Shown here piece by piece: positions 1 through 5,886 of a stretch of 15,222 nucleotides of DNA. The DNA comes from Chloroflexota bacterium (GTDB lineage: Bacteria > Chloroflexota > Anaerolineae > Aggregatilineales > UBA3940): the NCBI GenBank assembly GCA_010092775.1, contig JAADYZ010000454.1, positions 1 through 15,222 on the forward strand. Direction: 5' to 3'. Under the pieces are notes generated by a model. The model did not search any database. It saw nothing but the letters and a program-made list of their open reading frames with translations, and was not told the origin of the DNA. Position numbers and translations under genes: made by a program. The first letter of the stretch is position 1; each line of letters begins with the position of its first letter.

Positions 1-299
1 CTGCACGAGGATACATTCGACGTGAGAATCTCGTCCCCTACATCATGGGCTGCAACATCTCCACCTTTATCGATACGCTGGTGGTCGGTCTGCTGCTGCG
101 TAACCCGGCGGCCACGGGAGTCGTGATCGCCCAGATGATCAGCATTGGGGTTGTGTCCCTGTTGATTCTGCTGCTGGCCTTCCGGCCTTATGAGCGCCTG
201 ATGCTGCAAATCACGCTCTGGCTGACCGCTACGCGCCTGCGACTGCTGTTATTCTTTGGCTTGATTTTCGTCATTCCGTTGGCGTTGATGGTCATTTAG
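1..299 (+). CDS. C-terminal end of a probable Na+/phosphate cotransporter-like membrane protein (5' truncated)
   Basis: The reading frame is open from the window edge (first full codon at position 3) to TAG at 297-299, so the ATG at 45 is probably internal. About 98 residues are visible. They begin with a polar stretch and then NLVPYIMGCNISTFIDT, which resembles the repeated glycine/asparagine-rich motif (GANIGT-like) of the Na/Pi-cotransporter family (PF02690). Three hydrophobic segments follow: around STFIDTLVVGLLL, around GVVIAQMISIGVVSLLILLL, and LLLFFGLIFVIPLALMVI at the extreme C-terminus. In the family the protein imports or exports inorganic anions with Na+ across the inner membrane. 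No C-terminal PhoU-like domain is present. The stress-protein gene starts 13 bp downstream on the same strand, suggesting an operon. The assignment rests on one motif and the hydropathy, so another polytopic transporter is possible. Confidence 0.6.
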   Translation, partial: ARGYIRRENLVPYIMGCNISTFIDTLVVGLLLRNPAATGVVIAQMISIGVVSLLILLLAFRPYERLMLQITLWLTATRLRLLLFFGLIFVIPLALMVI

Positions 300-312
300 A
301 TCAGGATAAGCG

Positions 313-1209
313 ATGATGCGCATCTTAATTGCCAGTGACGGCTCAGATCAGGCGAGTGACGCCGCCCACTTTGCCACCTTAATCGCCCAACCAGCCGCCG
401 CCGAGATCATTCTGCTGGGTGTGCAGACGGGCCGGCGAGACTCCGATTTCGAGCGTAGGTTAGATGCGCTTGCGCAGGAGATTGGCGCACTTGAGCTGCG
501 CATCAGAGAAGGTAACCCGGTTCAGCAGATCACGGCGGAAGTAGATGCTGCCCGCAACCTAGGGCTGCCCTATCATTTGGTCGTGGTCGGTGCGCGTGGG
601 CGGCGGCGGATCATCGGTCCTTTTCGCCTGGGCTCGACCTCCCTCAAATTGTCCCGCCAACTTGAGACGTCTCTGCTGATCGTGCCGAAAGCGCGTCCGC
701 AGCTCAAAACCATCCTCGTTTGTACAGGTGCAGGGGAGCCTGGTCTATCCAACGGCTGGGCAGGCGCCACCTTAGCGGCCCTGATGGGGGGCAGAGTGCG
801 CGTTCTGCATGTGATGTCTCAGATTCCGCTGGTGTTACATGCCAAGTATGGCGATCTTACGGCAGACGCTCAGAATCTAATCGACAGCGGCAGCCGCGAG
901 GGGAATCACCTGCTGCGTATACTCGCTATCATGGCCCAATTGAACATTCCACCGGAGCGAGTAGAGCCACTTATTCGCAATGGTCTGGTGATCGATGAGA
1001 TTCTTCGAGAGGCGCGGCGCGATGATTATGATCTGGTGGTGTTAGGCGCCCATCCACAAGTGCCAGATGCTAAATCGAACCCTGGCCTGCGGGCCTTGTT
1101 GCAAGAGAACATTGCGGCCCAGGTCATTGTTCGGGCGCGGCGGCCTGTTTTGGTGATCTGGTCGGTCGATCAGTCCTGGTCGGAGTCGATCTTGAGGCGA
1201 GCCATGTGA
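313..1209 (+). CDS. tandem universal stress protein (two UspA domains)
   Basis: This 298-residue cytoplasmic protein has two UspA-like domains, at about residues 3-127 and 131-285. Domain 1 opens with the usual strand plus Asp (RILIASDGSDQAS). It carries a near-canonical nucleotide-binding loop from Gly93: GARG, ten residues, then GST, one residue longer than the G-2X-G-9X-G(S/T) consensus. Domain 2 opens with KTILVCTGAGEPG and has only VVLGAHPQVPD where the loop would be, so it probably does not bind ATP in the standard way. Family members are ATP/AMP-binding stress modulators with no fixed reaction. AGGA at 303-306, six bases before ATG 313, supports this start; ATG 316 is an alternative. 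The gene follows the transporter fragment by 13 bp, a common pairing in which Usp proteins act with a membrane transporter (inference). Its 3' end overlaps the convergent glycosyltransferase gene by 40 bp. Confidence 0.88.
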   Translation: MMRILIASDGSDQASDAAHFATLIAQPAAAEIILLGVQTGRRDSDFERRLDALAQEIGALELRIREGNPVQQITAEVDAARNLGLPYHLVVVGARGRRRIIGPFRLGSTSLKLSRQLETSLLIVPKARPQLKTILVCTGAGEPGLSNGWAGATLAALMGGRVRVLHVMSQIPLVLHAKYGDLTADAQNLIDSGSREGNHLLRILAIMAQLNIPPERVEPLIRNGLVIDEILREARRDDYDLVVLGAHPQVPDAKSNPGLRALLQENIAAQVIVRARRPVLVIWSVDQSWSESILRRAM

Positions 1210-2675
1210 AGTCGCTCAATGCGTTGGCGGCGCAAGACCCATCCCCACTGAAACACGGCAATCATCGCGCCAATGGCCACACCTAGGATCAGCCACAACA
1301 AGATCAAGTTGCTGGTGTTGACAAATAGATTACCCAAGATGTGGCCCAGGTTGGCGGGCGTTGCGGCGGTGCGGTCCAGCAAGATCGGTGTCAACTCATA
1401 GTTGGCTGAAAAGTTGATGTGCGTCATCTGGTTGCGCACCGAGAAGAAGATCAGCCCGTAGGTGATAAACATCAACCCAGCCTTGATGCCTTCAATCGGC
1501 TGCTCATCGAATTCCAGCCGATACAAGTCATCGATGCTGAAGCCAATTGGGATGAAGAGCAGCGCCAAGAAGGGCAGCAGATAGCGGCCGTCGCCGGTGA
1601 AGCCGCTGAACGTATGGTGAGTGGCATAGAGCAGCAAATAGACGGCGAAGACCCCCACGACCAGCACGCCTTCGCGTGCGTGTTCGCGGAAATAGGACCA
1701 GATGCCAGTCAACCCCAGCGCAGTGACAGGCATTAGCAGCAGCAAGCCCTGGTTGATCTGGTCCTGTCCGTCGCGCCCAAACCACAGCAGCCCTACCAGG
1801 CCACGTGGAAATGGGAAATCGAAGGTGTTGTTTAAGCTGGCCGCCCAGGGTGCGTTGACCGCATAGTTATAGGACGTCATGAAGGGGCCGCCGAAGTTGG
1901 TCATGTTGTAGTTCACCAGGAGTGCCAAGGGCAGCGCCGCAGACCCGATCAGGAGAGCGATGGATAACCACCAATTCTTGCCTGTAATCAACTCGCGGTT
2001 CAGCGAGACAATCAGATAGACACAAACGGCAAGCACAAACAGCAAATTGGCATATTCCACCAGGACTGAGGTGCCGAGTGCTAGACCCAACCCGATCCCA
2101 CTCCAGACATCCAGGTAGCGTGCCCGATAGACACGCAGCACCATCACGATCGCCAACATCACCAGGAAGCCCGCCAGGGCATGCGCGTAAAGCACGCTGC
2201 TGTACTTCCATAAGGTGCTGCCAAATGCAAGCGTGAGCGCGGTCGTCAGCGCAGCAAAACGCGAGAGGTCATAGTAGCGCAGCAGATAGTAGAGCAGGAC
2301 CACTGTGCCAGCCCCCGCCAGCACGGGCAGCAGCATCACATAGACCAGGCGCGGATTATCGCCGTCATGGCGTGAGGGCAGCGGTGAAGCCGGACCGGGT
2401 AGGACGCCGCCCATTGCATAGAACGGACGCGCCAAGAGGGCTGTGCCGGGTGGATGGGCACTATAGACTTGACCGTTTCGTAGGGCTATATGTGGCGCTG
2501 GAGAGTCATCCATGAAGTCGGCGTAGGTCTCAATTGTCCAGCGCTGCTCATCGGCCCTGGCACGTAGCAAAGCGTAGTGACTGCCGTCGTGGCTACTGGT
2601 AATACCAGAGGTCGTGGCAAAGTAGATACTCGCCACCACGACAAACAAGACAATGCTAATGAAACGATCTCGCAT
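1170..2675 (-). CDS. polytopic GT39-like glycosyltransferase (dolichyl/polyprenyl-phosphate sugar type)
   Basis: This is a 501-residue, very hydrophobic protein with roughly ten or more membrane segments, starting with an N-terminal one (residues 5-22). The first large loop holds SSHDGSHYALLRA (Asp30) and YSAHPPGTALLA (His74-Pro-Pro). Both are positioned like the acidic catalytic residue and the HPP motif of GT39/PMT/ArnT-type enzymes, which move a sugar from a lipid carrier to an acceptor on the outer face of the membrane. The C-terminus is cytoplasmic-looking and basic (RRQRIERLHMARLK). The start at 2675 has GGAG about 11 bases upstream, a slightly long spacing. The gene follows the alpha/beta-hydrolase gene after 120 bp that hold a long inverted repeat with a TATAAT in its loop, so it may have its own promoter. 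Its last 40 bp overlap the convergent stress-protein gene. The acceptor and sugar donor cannot be told from sequence, and the family call is by motif and topology only. Confidence 0.72.
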   Translation of the reverse strand: MRDRFISIVLFVVVASIYFATTSGITSSHDGSHYALLRARADEQRWTIETYADFMDDSPAPHIALRNGQVYSAHPPGTALLARPFYAMGGVLPGPASPLPSRHDGDNPRLVYVMLLPVLAGAGTVVLLYYLLRYYDLSRFAALTTALTLAFGSTLWKYSSVLYAHALAGFLVMLAIVMVLRVYRARYLDVWSGIGLGLALGTSVLVEYANLLFVLAVCVYLIVSLNRELITGKNWWLSIALLIGSAALPLALLVNYNMTNFGGPFMTSYNYAVNAPWAASLNNTFDFPFPRGLVGLLWFGRDGQDQINQGLLLLMPVTALGLTGIWSYFREHAREGVLVVGVFAVYLLLYATHHTFSGFTGDGRYLLPFLALLFIPIGFSIDDLYRLEFDEQPIEGIKAGLMFITYGLIFFSVRNQMTHINFSANYELTPILLDRTAATPANLGHILGNLFVNTSNLILLWLILGVAIGAMIAVFQWGWVLRRQRIERLHMARLKIDSDQD

Positions 2676-2722
2676 GAAGGACGCTTCTCCGCTGAAAGCC
2701 TAGATGGGATTAATGGGTCAAG

Positions 2723-2763
2723 CACAGCCGACCGGCCCATTATAACGGTACCAGTCGGCTGTG
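2723..2763 (-). promoter_or_regulatory. long inverted repeat with TATAAT in its loop, upstream of the glycosyltransferase gene
   Basis: CACAGCCGAC at 2723-2732 is the perfect reverse complement of GTCGGCTGTG at 2754-2763. Reading on the minus strand, the stem extends inward to 13 bp with one G-T wobble (CACAGCCGACTGG with CCGGTCGGCTGTG). The loop holds a consensus -10 box, TATAAT (2739-2744, minus strand), about 64 bp before the glycosyltransferase ATG. No good -35 lies 17 bp upstream. As RNA, the hairpin lies 33 bases after the hydrolase stop, but its 3' side runs into GCTTGACC with no U-tract, so it is a poor intrinsic terminator. It could be an operator around a promoter, a terminator of another kind, or an mRNA-stabilising structure. 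Confidence 0.5.
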
Positions 2764-2795
2764 GCATGATTTCGTAGGGGAGACTGAGGCGTTGG

Positions 2796-3668
2796 CTAGG
2801 CCTCGGCCTGCTCTTGAAGCCAGTCGATAATCAATTGAAGGACGGGCGGCGTCAGACCATCTTGATCGAAAAGAGCCATACCGTGTGCGCGCCCTGGGTA
2901 GATTTGGGTGCTGTAGTCGGCTGTTCCGGCAGTGTTGCCCGACTCACAGGTGGTTGGTGAGACACCATCGTCTTCCGCGGCAACACATAAAACCGGCGTG
3001 CTGCTCATTGCAGCCAGGGCATCCGAATAGGGGACACCGAGATAGCTGCCCGGCGAAAGCGAGACGGCCCCTGCGCAACCCGAGAGTTGGCAGCCGTCCA
3101 CGGCACCATCCGCGCCAATACTGGCGCCTACAGCGAAAACGCTATCCGGCGCGACGTTGGGCAGCGTCTTGATGAAGTCAATCGCGGCGGCAGCATCTTG
3201 TACCATCCCCATCCGATCATTGCGGTTGCCCTCGCTGCCACCATACCCGCGAAAGTTGAAGGCCAGCACCGCATAACCCCAGCCGTCACGTAGTTCTAGC
3301 GCGATGTCGCTCCAATCAGTCTGATCGCCGGGTGCCCAGTGCATCAGGACGATGCCGCTGGCGGTTTCCTCGTCGGATGGCCAGAAGGTGCCCTCCAATG
3401 TGGTGTCGTCCGCTGCCGTTAAACTCACCGTTTGCGGCGAGAGATCGGTGGCGGCGGGTCCACCTGTATTGTCACTCCCAGGGGCTTCTTCATCCTCGTT
3501 GTCATCATCCGCTTCTTGGATGGTGGGCTGTTCCGGTTCAGGTGCTGCCTCGTCGGAGGGAACGTCTTCTTCGGTCTGGCTGCTTTCAGATGCAGGCGTG
3601 GCCGTAGCCGCGGTCTGGCAGGCCGTGAGCAGCAAAGCAATCAGTAACAAGATATAAAGTCGTCGCAT
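2796..3668 (-). CDS. alpha/beta-hydrolase lipoprotein (dienelactone-hydrolase-like)
   Basis: The 290-residue protein begins with a short basic end and a hydrophobic stretch ending in the lipobox LLTAC (Cys17), so it should be a lipid-anchored exported protein. Residues about 18-70 are a Ser/Glu/Asp/Pro-rich linker. The catalytic domain follows: strand VLMHWAPGDQTDW, then FNFRGYGGSEG, the nucleophile elbow GASIG (Ser183), the acid in VAAEDDG (Asp233 or 234) and the histidine in GRAHGM (His262). The Ser-Asp-His triad is complete, so an active esterase/hydrolase is likely; the substrate is unknown. An in-frame ATG at 3680 would overlap the Nudix stop as ATGA. The start at 3668 is preferred because GAGG sits six bases before it, whereas nothing like a ribosome site precedes 3680. 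Four cysteines lie in the domain, possibly forming disulfides outside the cell. The gene is co-directional with and 8 bp after the Nudix gene. Confidence 0.82.
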   Translation of the reverse strand: MRRLYILLLIALLLTACQTAATATPASESSQTEEDVPSDEAAPEPEQPTIQEADDDNEDEEAPGSDNTGGPAATDLSPQTVSLTAADDTTLEGTFWPSDEETASGIVLMHWAPGDQTDWSDIALELRDGWGYAVLAFNFRGYGGSEGNRNDRMGMVQDAAAAIDFIKTLPNVAPDSVFAVGASIGADGAVDGCQLSGCAGAVSLSPGSYLGVPYSDALAAMSSTPVLCVAAEDDGVSPTTCESGNTAGTADYSTQIYPGRAHGMALFDQDGLTPPVLQLIIDWLQEQAEA

Positions 3669-3673
3669 CGAAA

Positions 3674-3679
3674 TCCTCA
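3674..3679 (-). promoter_or_regulatory. ribosome binding site deciding the hydrolase start
   Basis: On the minus strand TGAGGA occupies 3679-3674, with GAGG six bases before the ATG at 3668. The same bases contain the TGA stop of the Nudix gene (3677-3679), so a ribosome ending the Nudix message sits on this site. That favours translational coupling and the 3668 start over the in-frame ATG at 3680. Confidence 0.5.
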
Positions 3680-4219
3680 TGTGCTCAGTTTGCCAAGGTG
3701 GCGGGCCGCCCAGAGCAAACCGATGATCGTCTTGCTATCGACGAATTGGTTGGTCAGCGCCCGCTCAAGCGCCTCGGTAAAGGGGACTTTCTCGATCGTC
3801 AGGTCTTCATCGGCATCGGCGGGCAGTTCGGACGGTTTGAGATCGCTCGCCAGGTAAATTGTGATGCGTTCAGTGGTGTAACCGGCGGCGACCCAGAAGT
3901 CACCTAGTTCGATTAGCTCGTTGGGATAATAGTGAATCTCTTCTTGGAGTTCGCGTCGAGCGCTGGCTTCTCGCTCCTCGCCTTCTTCGAGGCCACCCGC
4001 CGGAATCTCCAGCAGCGATTTTCCCGCGCCGCTGCGAAACTGCCGCACCATGATGACCTTACCATCCGGGTCGATGGGCACGACGGCTACCGCGCCCTTG
4101 TGCTGGACAATTTCACGAACGTACTCTTTGCCCTGGTCGGTTCGAATATGGTCAATATGGACGTCAAACAGACGCCCCTCAAAGACGACATCGCGTTTGA
4201 CTACGGTCTCTTTGGTCAT
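3677..4219 (-). CDS. Nudix hydrolase, ADP-ribose pyrophosphatase type
   Basis: This 180-residue protein has a Nudix box starting at Gly75: G, five residues, E81, seven residues, then RELQEEIH (89-96). The metal-binding glutamates E90, E93 and E94 are present, but the conserved Gly of the consensus (REUXEEXGU) is His96. Upstream is the VVPIDPDGKVIMVRQFR strand pair, and downstream FWVAAGYTTERITIYLASDL, both typical of ADP-ribose pyrophosphatases (NudF/YffH-like). These hydrolyse ADP-ribose or related nucleotide sugars to AMP and a sugar phosphate in the cytoplasm. The ATG at 4219 is chosen because AAAGG lies seven bases upstream; the longer form would use an unsupported TTG at 4234. The gene follows the LysM gene's terminator and leads directly into the hydrolase gene. 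Substrate specificity within the family is not decidable from sequence. Confidence 0.88.
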   Translation of the reverse strand: MTKETVVKRDVVFEGRLFDVHIDHIRTDQGKEYVREIVQHKGAVAVVPIDPDGKVIMVRQFRSGAGKSLLEIPAGGLEEGEEREASARRELQEEIHYYPNELIELGDFWVAAGYTTERITIYLASDLKPSELPADADEDLTIEKVPFTEALERALTNQFVDSKTIIGLLWAARHLGKLST

Positions 4220-4237
4220 CGTTTGGCCTTTCAAAAC

Positions 4238-4270
4238 AACAGGCTACCTGCACGGAGCGAGTAGCCTGTT
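4238..4270 (-). terminator. probable intrinsic terminator of the LysM lipoprotein gene
   Basis: AACAGGCTAC (4238-4247) and GTAGCCTGTT (4261-4270) are perfect 10-bp inverted repeats around a 13-base loop. In the minus-strand RNA the hairpin starts 27 bases after the LysM stop codon and runs into TGTTGTTTTG, a reasonable U-rich tail. The Nudix ribosome site begins directly after that tail. Confidence 0.75.
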
Positions 4271-4286
4271 CGGAAGTCTGTGTCAA
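4258..4286 (-). promoter_or_regulatory. candidate promoter for the Nudix-hydrolase genes (perfect -35, poor -10)
   Basis: On the minus strand a perfect TTGACA lies at 4286-4281, just after the LysM stop. Seventeen bases later comes TACTCG (4263-4258), which matches only two of six -10 positions. If used, the start point near 4251 would fall in the loop of the LysM terminator. The resulting RNA would lack the 5' arm and escape termination. The weak -10 keeps confidence low. Confidence 0.28.
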
Positions 4287-4297
4287 AACGACCTGGC

Positions 4298-5200
4298 TTA
4301 GGGGCTGGTCTCACCCTCACCGCCAGACCCATCGTCCGTGCCACCGTCGCCTGCATCATCTCCACCGCTGTCGTCTGTCGCACCAGTATCGTCAACAGGT
4401 GCCTCACCACCACTGTCGGCTCCGCTCGGTGGGATGCGGATGATCTGGCCAACCTCAATCTGGTCAGGGTTGGTGATGCCGTTGAACTCAGCCAACTGCT
4501 GGAAGGTCACACCGAAGCGCTGGGCAATCCGGAAGAGATTGTCGCCGGGCTGGACAATGTAGGTATCGGCAGCTTCGGGGCTGCCACCGGCGTCCCCGGT
4601 CGAGCCGTCTGGGCAAGGGATGGTCAGCACCGTGCCAGCCGACAAAACATTCGGATTGGAAATCCCATTGGCAGCAGCCAATTGGTTGACGGTCAGGCCG
4701 TTATTGAGTGCAATCCGGAAGAGGTTATCACCGGGTTGAACCGTGTAGGTGGTTGGGCAGCCATCGGGGCCAGGTGTTACGGCTGGGGCCGGTTCCTCGG
4801 TCACTTCTGGCGCGGGGGTTGGTTCCTCAGCAGGCGGCTCTTCGGTTAGCTCTTCTTCAGCCGGTGGGGGGTTGACCTCTCCACCCGGTTCTTCGCCCGT
4901 ACCCTGCGATTCAGGGTCTTCAGCGCCAGGCTCTTCTCCAGCCGGATCACTGCCGTCGCCACCCTCTTCTGCTGGCGGCGCTACCTCAGCCGCGCTGGCG
5001 GTTTGAGTCGCAAAGACATCGATAGGTGGTTCTTCAGTGGGGGTCGGAGGGAGCTCCTGAGTGGGCTCACTCGGCTGCACTTCACCGACTGGCTCAGCAG
5101 GGGCAGGGCCAGACCCGGCCAGGGTACAACCGACGACAAGAAGGGTTGTGAGCAAAGTGAATAACCCAAGTTGGAAGATCCGCTTGGCGTTCATCGGCAT
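4298..5200 (-). CDS. LysM-domain lipoprotein (two LysM repeats)
   Basis: This 300-residue exported protein starts with a basic end, a hydrophobic segment and the lipobox LVVGC (Cys25). Residues about 30-147 are a low-complexity Pro/Glu/Gly linker, suited to spanning the cell envelope. Two LysM domains follow, at about 151-196 and 213-257. Each has the YxVQPGDNLFRIA opening and a GxxLxIP-like end (TVLTIPC, QIIRIP). LysM binds N-acetylglucosamine-containing glycans such as peptidoglycan. Cys148 and Cys196 flank the first repeat and could form a disulfide. The tail (258-300) is Gly/Asp/Ser-rich. No catalytic domain is present, so an anchoring or scaffold role is inferred. The ATG at 5200 has GGGAGG ten bases upstream; the ATG two codons later would be 16 away. 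A promoter and a palindrome lie upstream and a terminator downstream, so the gene is probably monocistronic. Confidence 0.9.
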   Translation of the reverse strand: MPMNAKRIFQLGLFTLLTTLLVVGCTLAGSGPAPAEPVGEVQPSEPTQELPPTPTEEPPIDVFATQTASAAEVAPPAEEGGDGSDPAGEEPGAEDPESQGTGEEPGGEVNPPPAEEELTEEPPAEEPTPAPEVTEEPAPAVTPGPDGCPTTYTVQPGDNLFRIALNNGLTVNQLAAANGISNPNVLSAGTVLTIPCPDGSTGDAGGSPEAADTYIVQPGDNLFRIAQRFGVTFQQLAEFNGITNPDQIEVGQIIRIPPSGADSGGEAPVDDTGATDDSGGDDAGDGGTDDGSGGEGETSP

Positions 5201-5249
5201 AATGGTCTAGCCTCCCATGGTGGCGTAAGGGTAAAGCAGCGTGCTGTCA

Positions 5250-5266
5250 ATGCAGATTAGCTGCAT
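5250..5266 (-). promoter_or_regulatory. operator-like palindrome in the LysM gene leader
   Basis: ATGCAG (5250-5255) and CTGCAT (5261-5266) form a perfect 6-bp inverted repeat with a 5-base spacer. It begins about three bases downstream of the start point predicted from the TTGCAG/TATAGT promoter. That is where a repressor dimer would block transcription; an RNA hairpin in the 5' leader is the alternative. No regulator gene is visible nearby. Confidence 0.4.
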
Positions 5267-5275
5267 CTAACCCGC

Positions 5276-5304
5276 ACTATAGCACCGCTTGTAGTGGGCT
5301 GCAA
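5276..5304 (-). promoter_or_regulatory. promoter candidate of the LysM lipoprotein gene
   Basis: On the minus strand TTGCAG (5304-5299), a 17-base spacer, then TATAGT (5281-5276), which is preceded by TG one base upstream (an extended -10, TGCTATAGT). The predicted start is near 5269, giving a leader of about 70 bases. The candidate promoter for the solute-binding protein uses the same -35 hexamer and the same spacing. Confidence 0.6.
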
Positions 5305-5309
5305 ACCCG

Positions 5310-5801
5310 CTACCAGCCCATTGTACCCGGGCCGCCCTTGAATGGGCCAACGACTTTTGACGTAATCCAGCCGCCGTAGAAATTACCCGCCTGCGCATCG
5401 ACTTGTTCATCACCGACGTAGCAGGCATCAAAGGGACCTGCATAGAAAGAGAAGTAGCCTGCCAAGGGCTGGTAGCCACTGTTAGGCGTCTCATAGGCCC
5501 AGACGGCGTTCTCCGCCAACTTGTCGCCTACCTTTACCGTCCAATAGGAAGCAGCCCCCTTGAACTCGCAGAAGGTGCGGCGCGGCGTTTGGGTGAAAAC
5601 CTCTGTCTTTACATCTTCTGGCGGGAAGTAGTACTGCGGGGGATGGCTGGTCTCCAGAACGCGCAGCGCGTTGGAGGTCTCCGCGATGACTTCGCCGTTA
5701 AAGACCACTTTCAGCGTCTCTTTGACCTGCTCTAAGCGTGGCGGACGAGGATAGTCCCAGACGGATTCTTGGCCGGGGCCGGGCTTTTCACGTTTCAACA
5801 T
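5310..5801 (-). CDS. DUF427 domain protein
   Basis: The 163-residue soluble protein matches the DUF427 family (PF04248) along most of its length. Recognisable parts are ESVWDYPRPPRLE near the start, KVVFNGEVIAET, YYFPPEDV, the FCEFKGAASYWTV core, and AVWAYETPNSGYQPLAGYFSFYA. It has no signal peptide or membrane segment. The biochemical function of the family is not established; it is a small beta-rich fold found widely in actinobacteria, proteobacteria and Chloroflexota. The start at 5801 has a GA-rich stretch upstream (GGAAAAAGAGAAC) rather than a sharp ribosome site. TATAAA 17 bases before the ATG could be a -10 box giving a very short leader, but there is no matching -35. It lies between the importer and the LysM gene without obvious functional connection to either. 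Confidence 0.85.
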   Translation of the reverse strand: MLKREKPGPGQESVWDYPRPPRLEQVKETLKVVFNGEVIAETSNALRVLETSHPPQYYFPPEDVKTEVFTQTPRRTFCEFKGAASYWTVKVGDKLAENAVWAYETPNSGYQPLAGYFSFYAGPFDACYVGDEQVDAQAGNFYGGWITSKVVGPFKGGPGTMGW

Positions 5802-5851
5802 AACTGTTCTCTTTTTCCTTTATACCGTTTGTCTTGATCTTAGCGCGTGCG

Positions 5852-5868
5852 GCGATGGTCTTCATCGC
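5852..5868 (-). terminator. stem-loop after the ABC importer operon
   Basis: GCGATG (5852-5857) and CATCGC (5863-5868) are perfect inverted repeats around a 5-base loop. The hairpin lies about 18 bases after the OppB-like stop codon on the minus strand. No U-tract follows (the RNA continues CGCACGCGC), so it is at best a weak or factor-assisted terminator. It may instead protect the 3' end of the message. Confidence 0.35.
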
Positions 5869-5886
5869 ACAAGGGCGGAGAGATGC

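Noticed and set aside
4220..4234. A TTG start adding five residues to the Nudix protein
   Set aside because: The only ribosome site (AAAGG) lies inside this extension and is correctly spaced for the ATG at 4219.
4280..4849. A 189-codon plus-strand open frame across the LysM gene
   Set aside because: It is antisense to a protein with a clear lipobox and two LysM domains. The open frame results from the GC-rich repetitive linker and has no ribosome site or recognisable domain.
5295..5320. TGGGCT/AGCCCA inverted repeat at the DUF427 stop as a terminator
   Set aside because: The stem is only 6 bp with a 14-base loop and no U-tract, and it overlaps the LysM promoter's -35.
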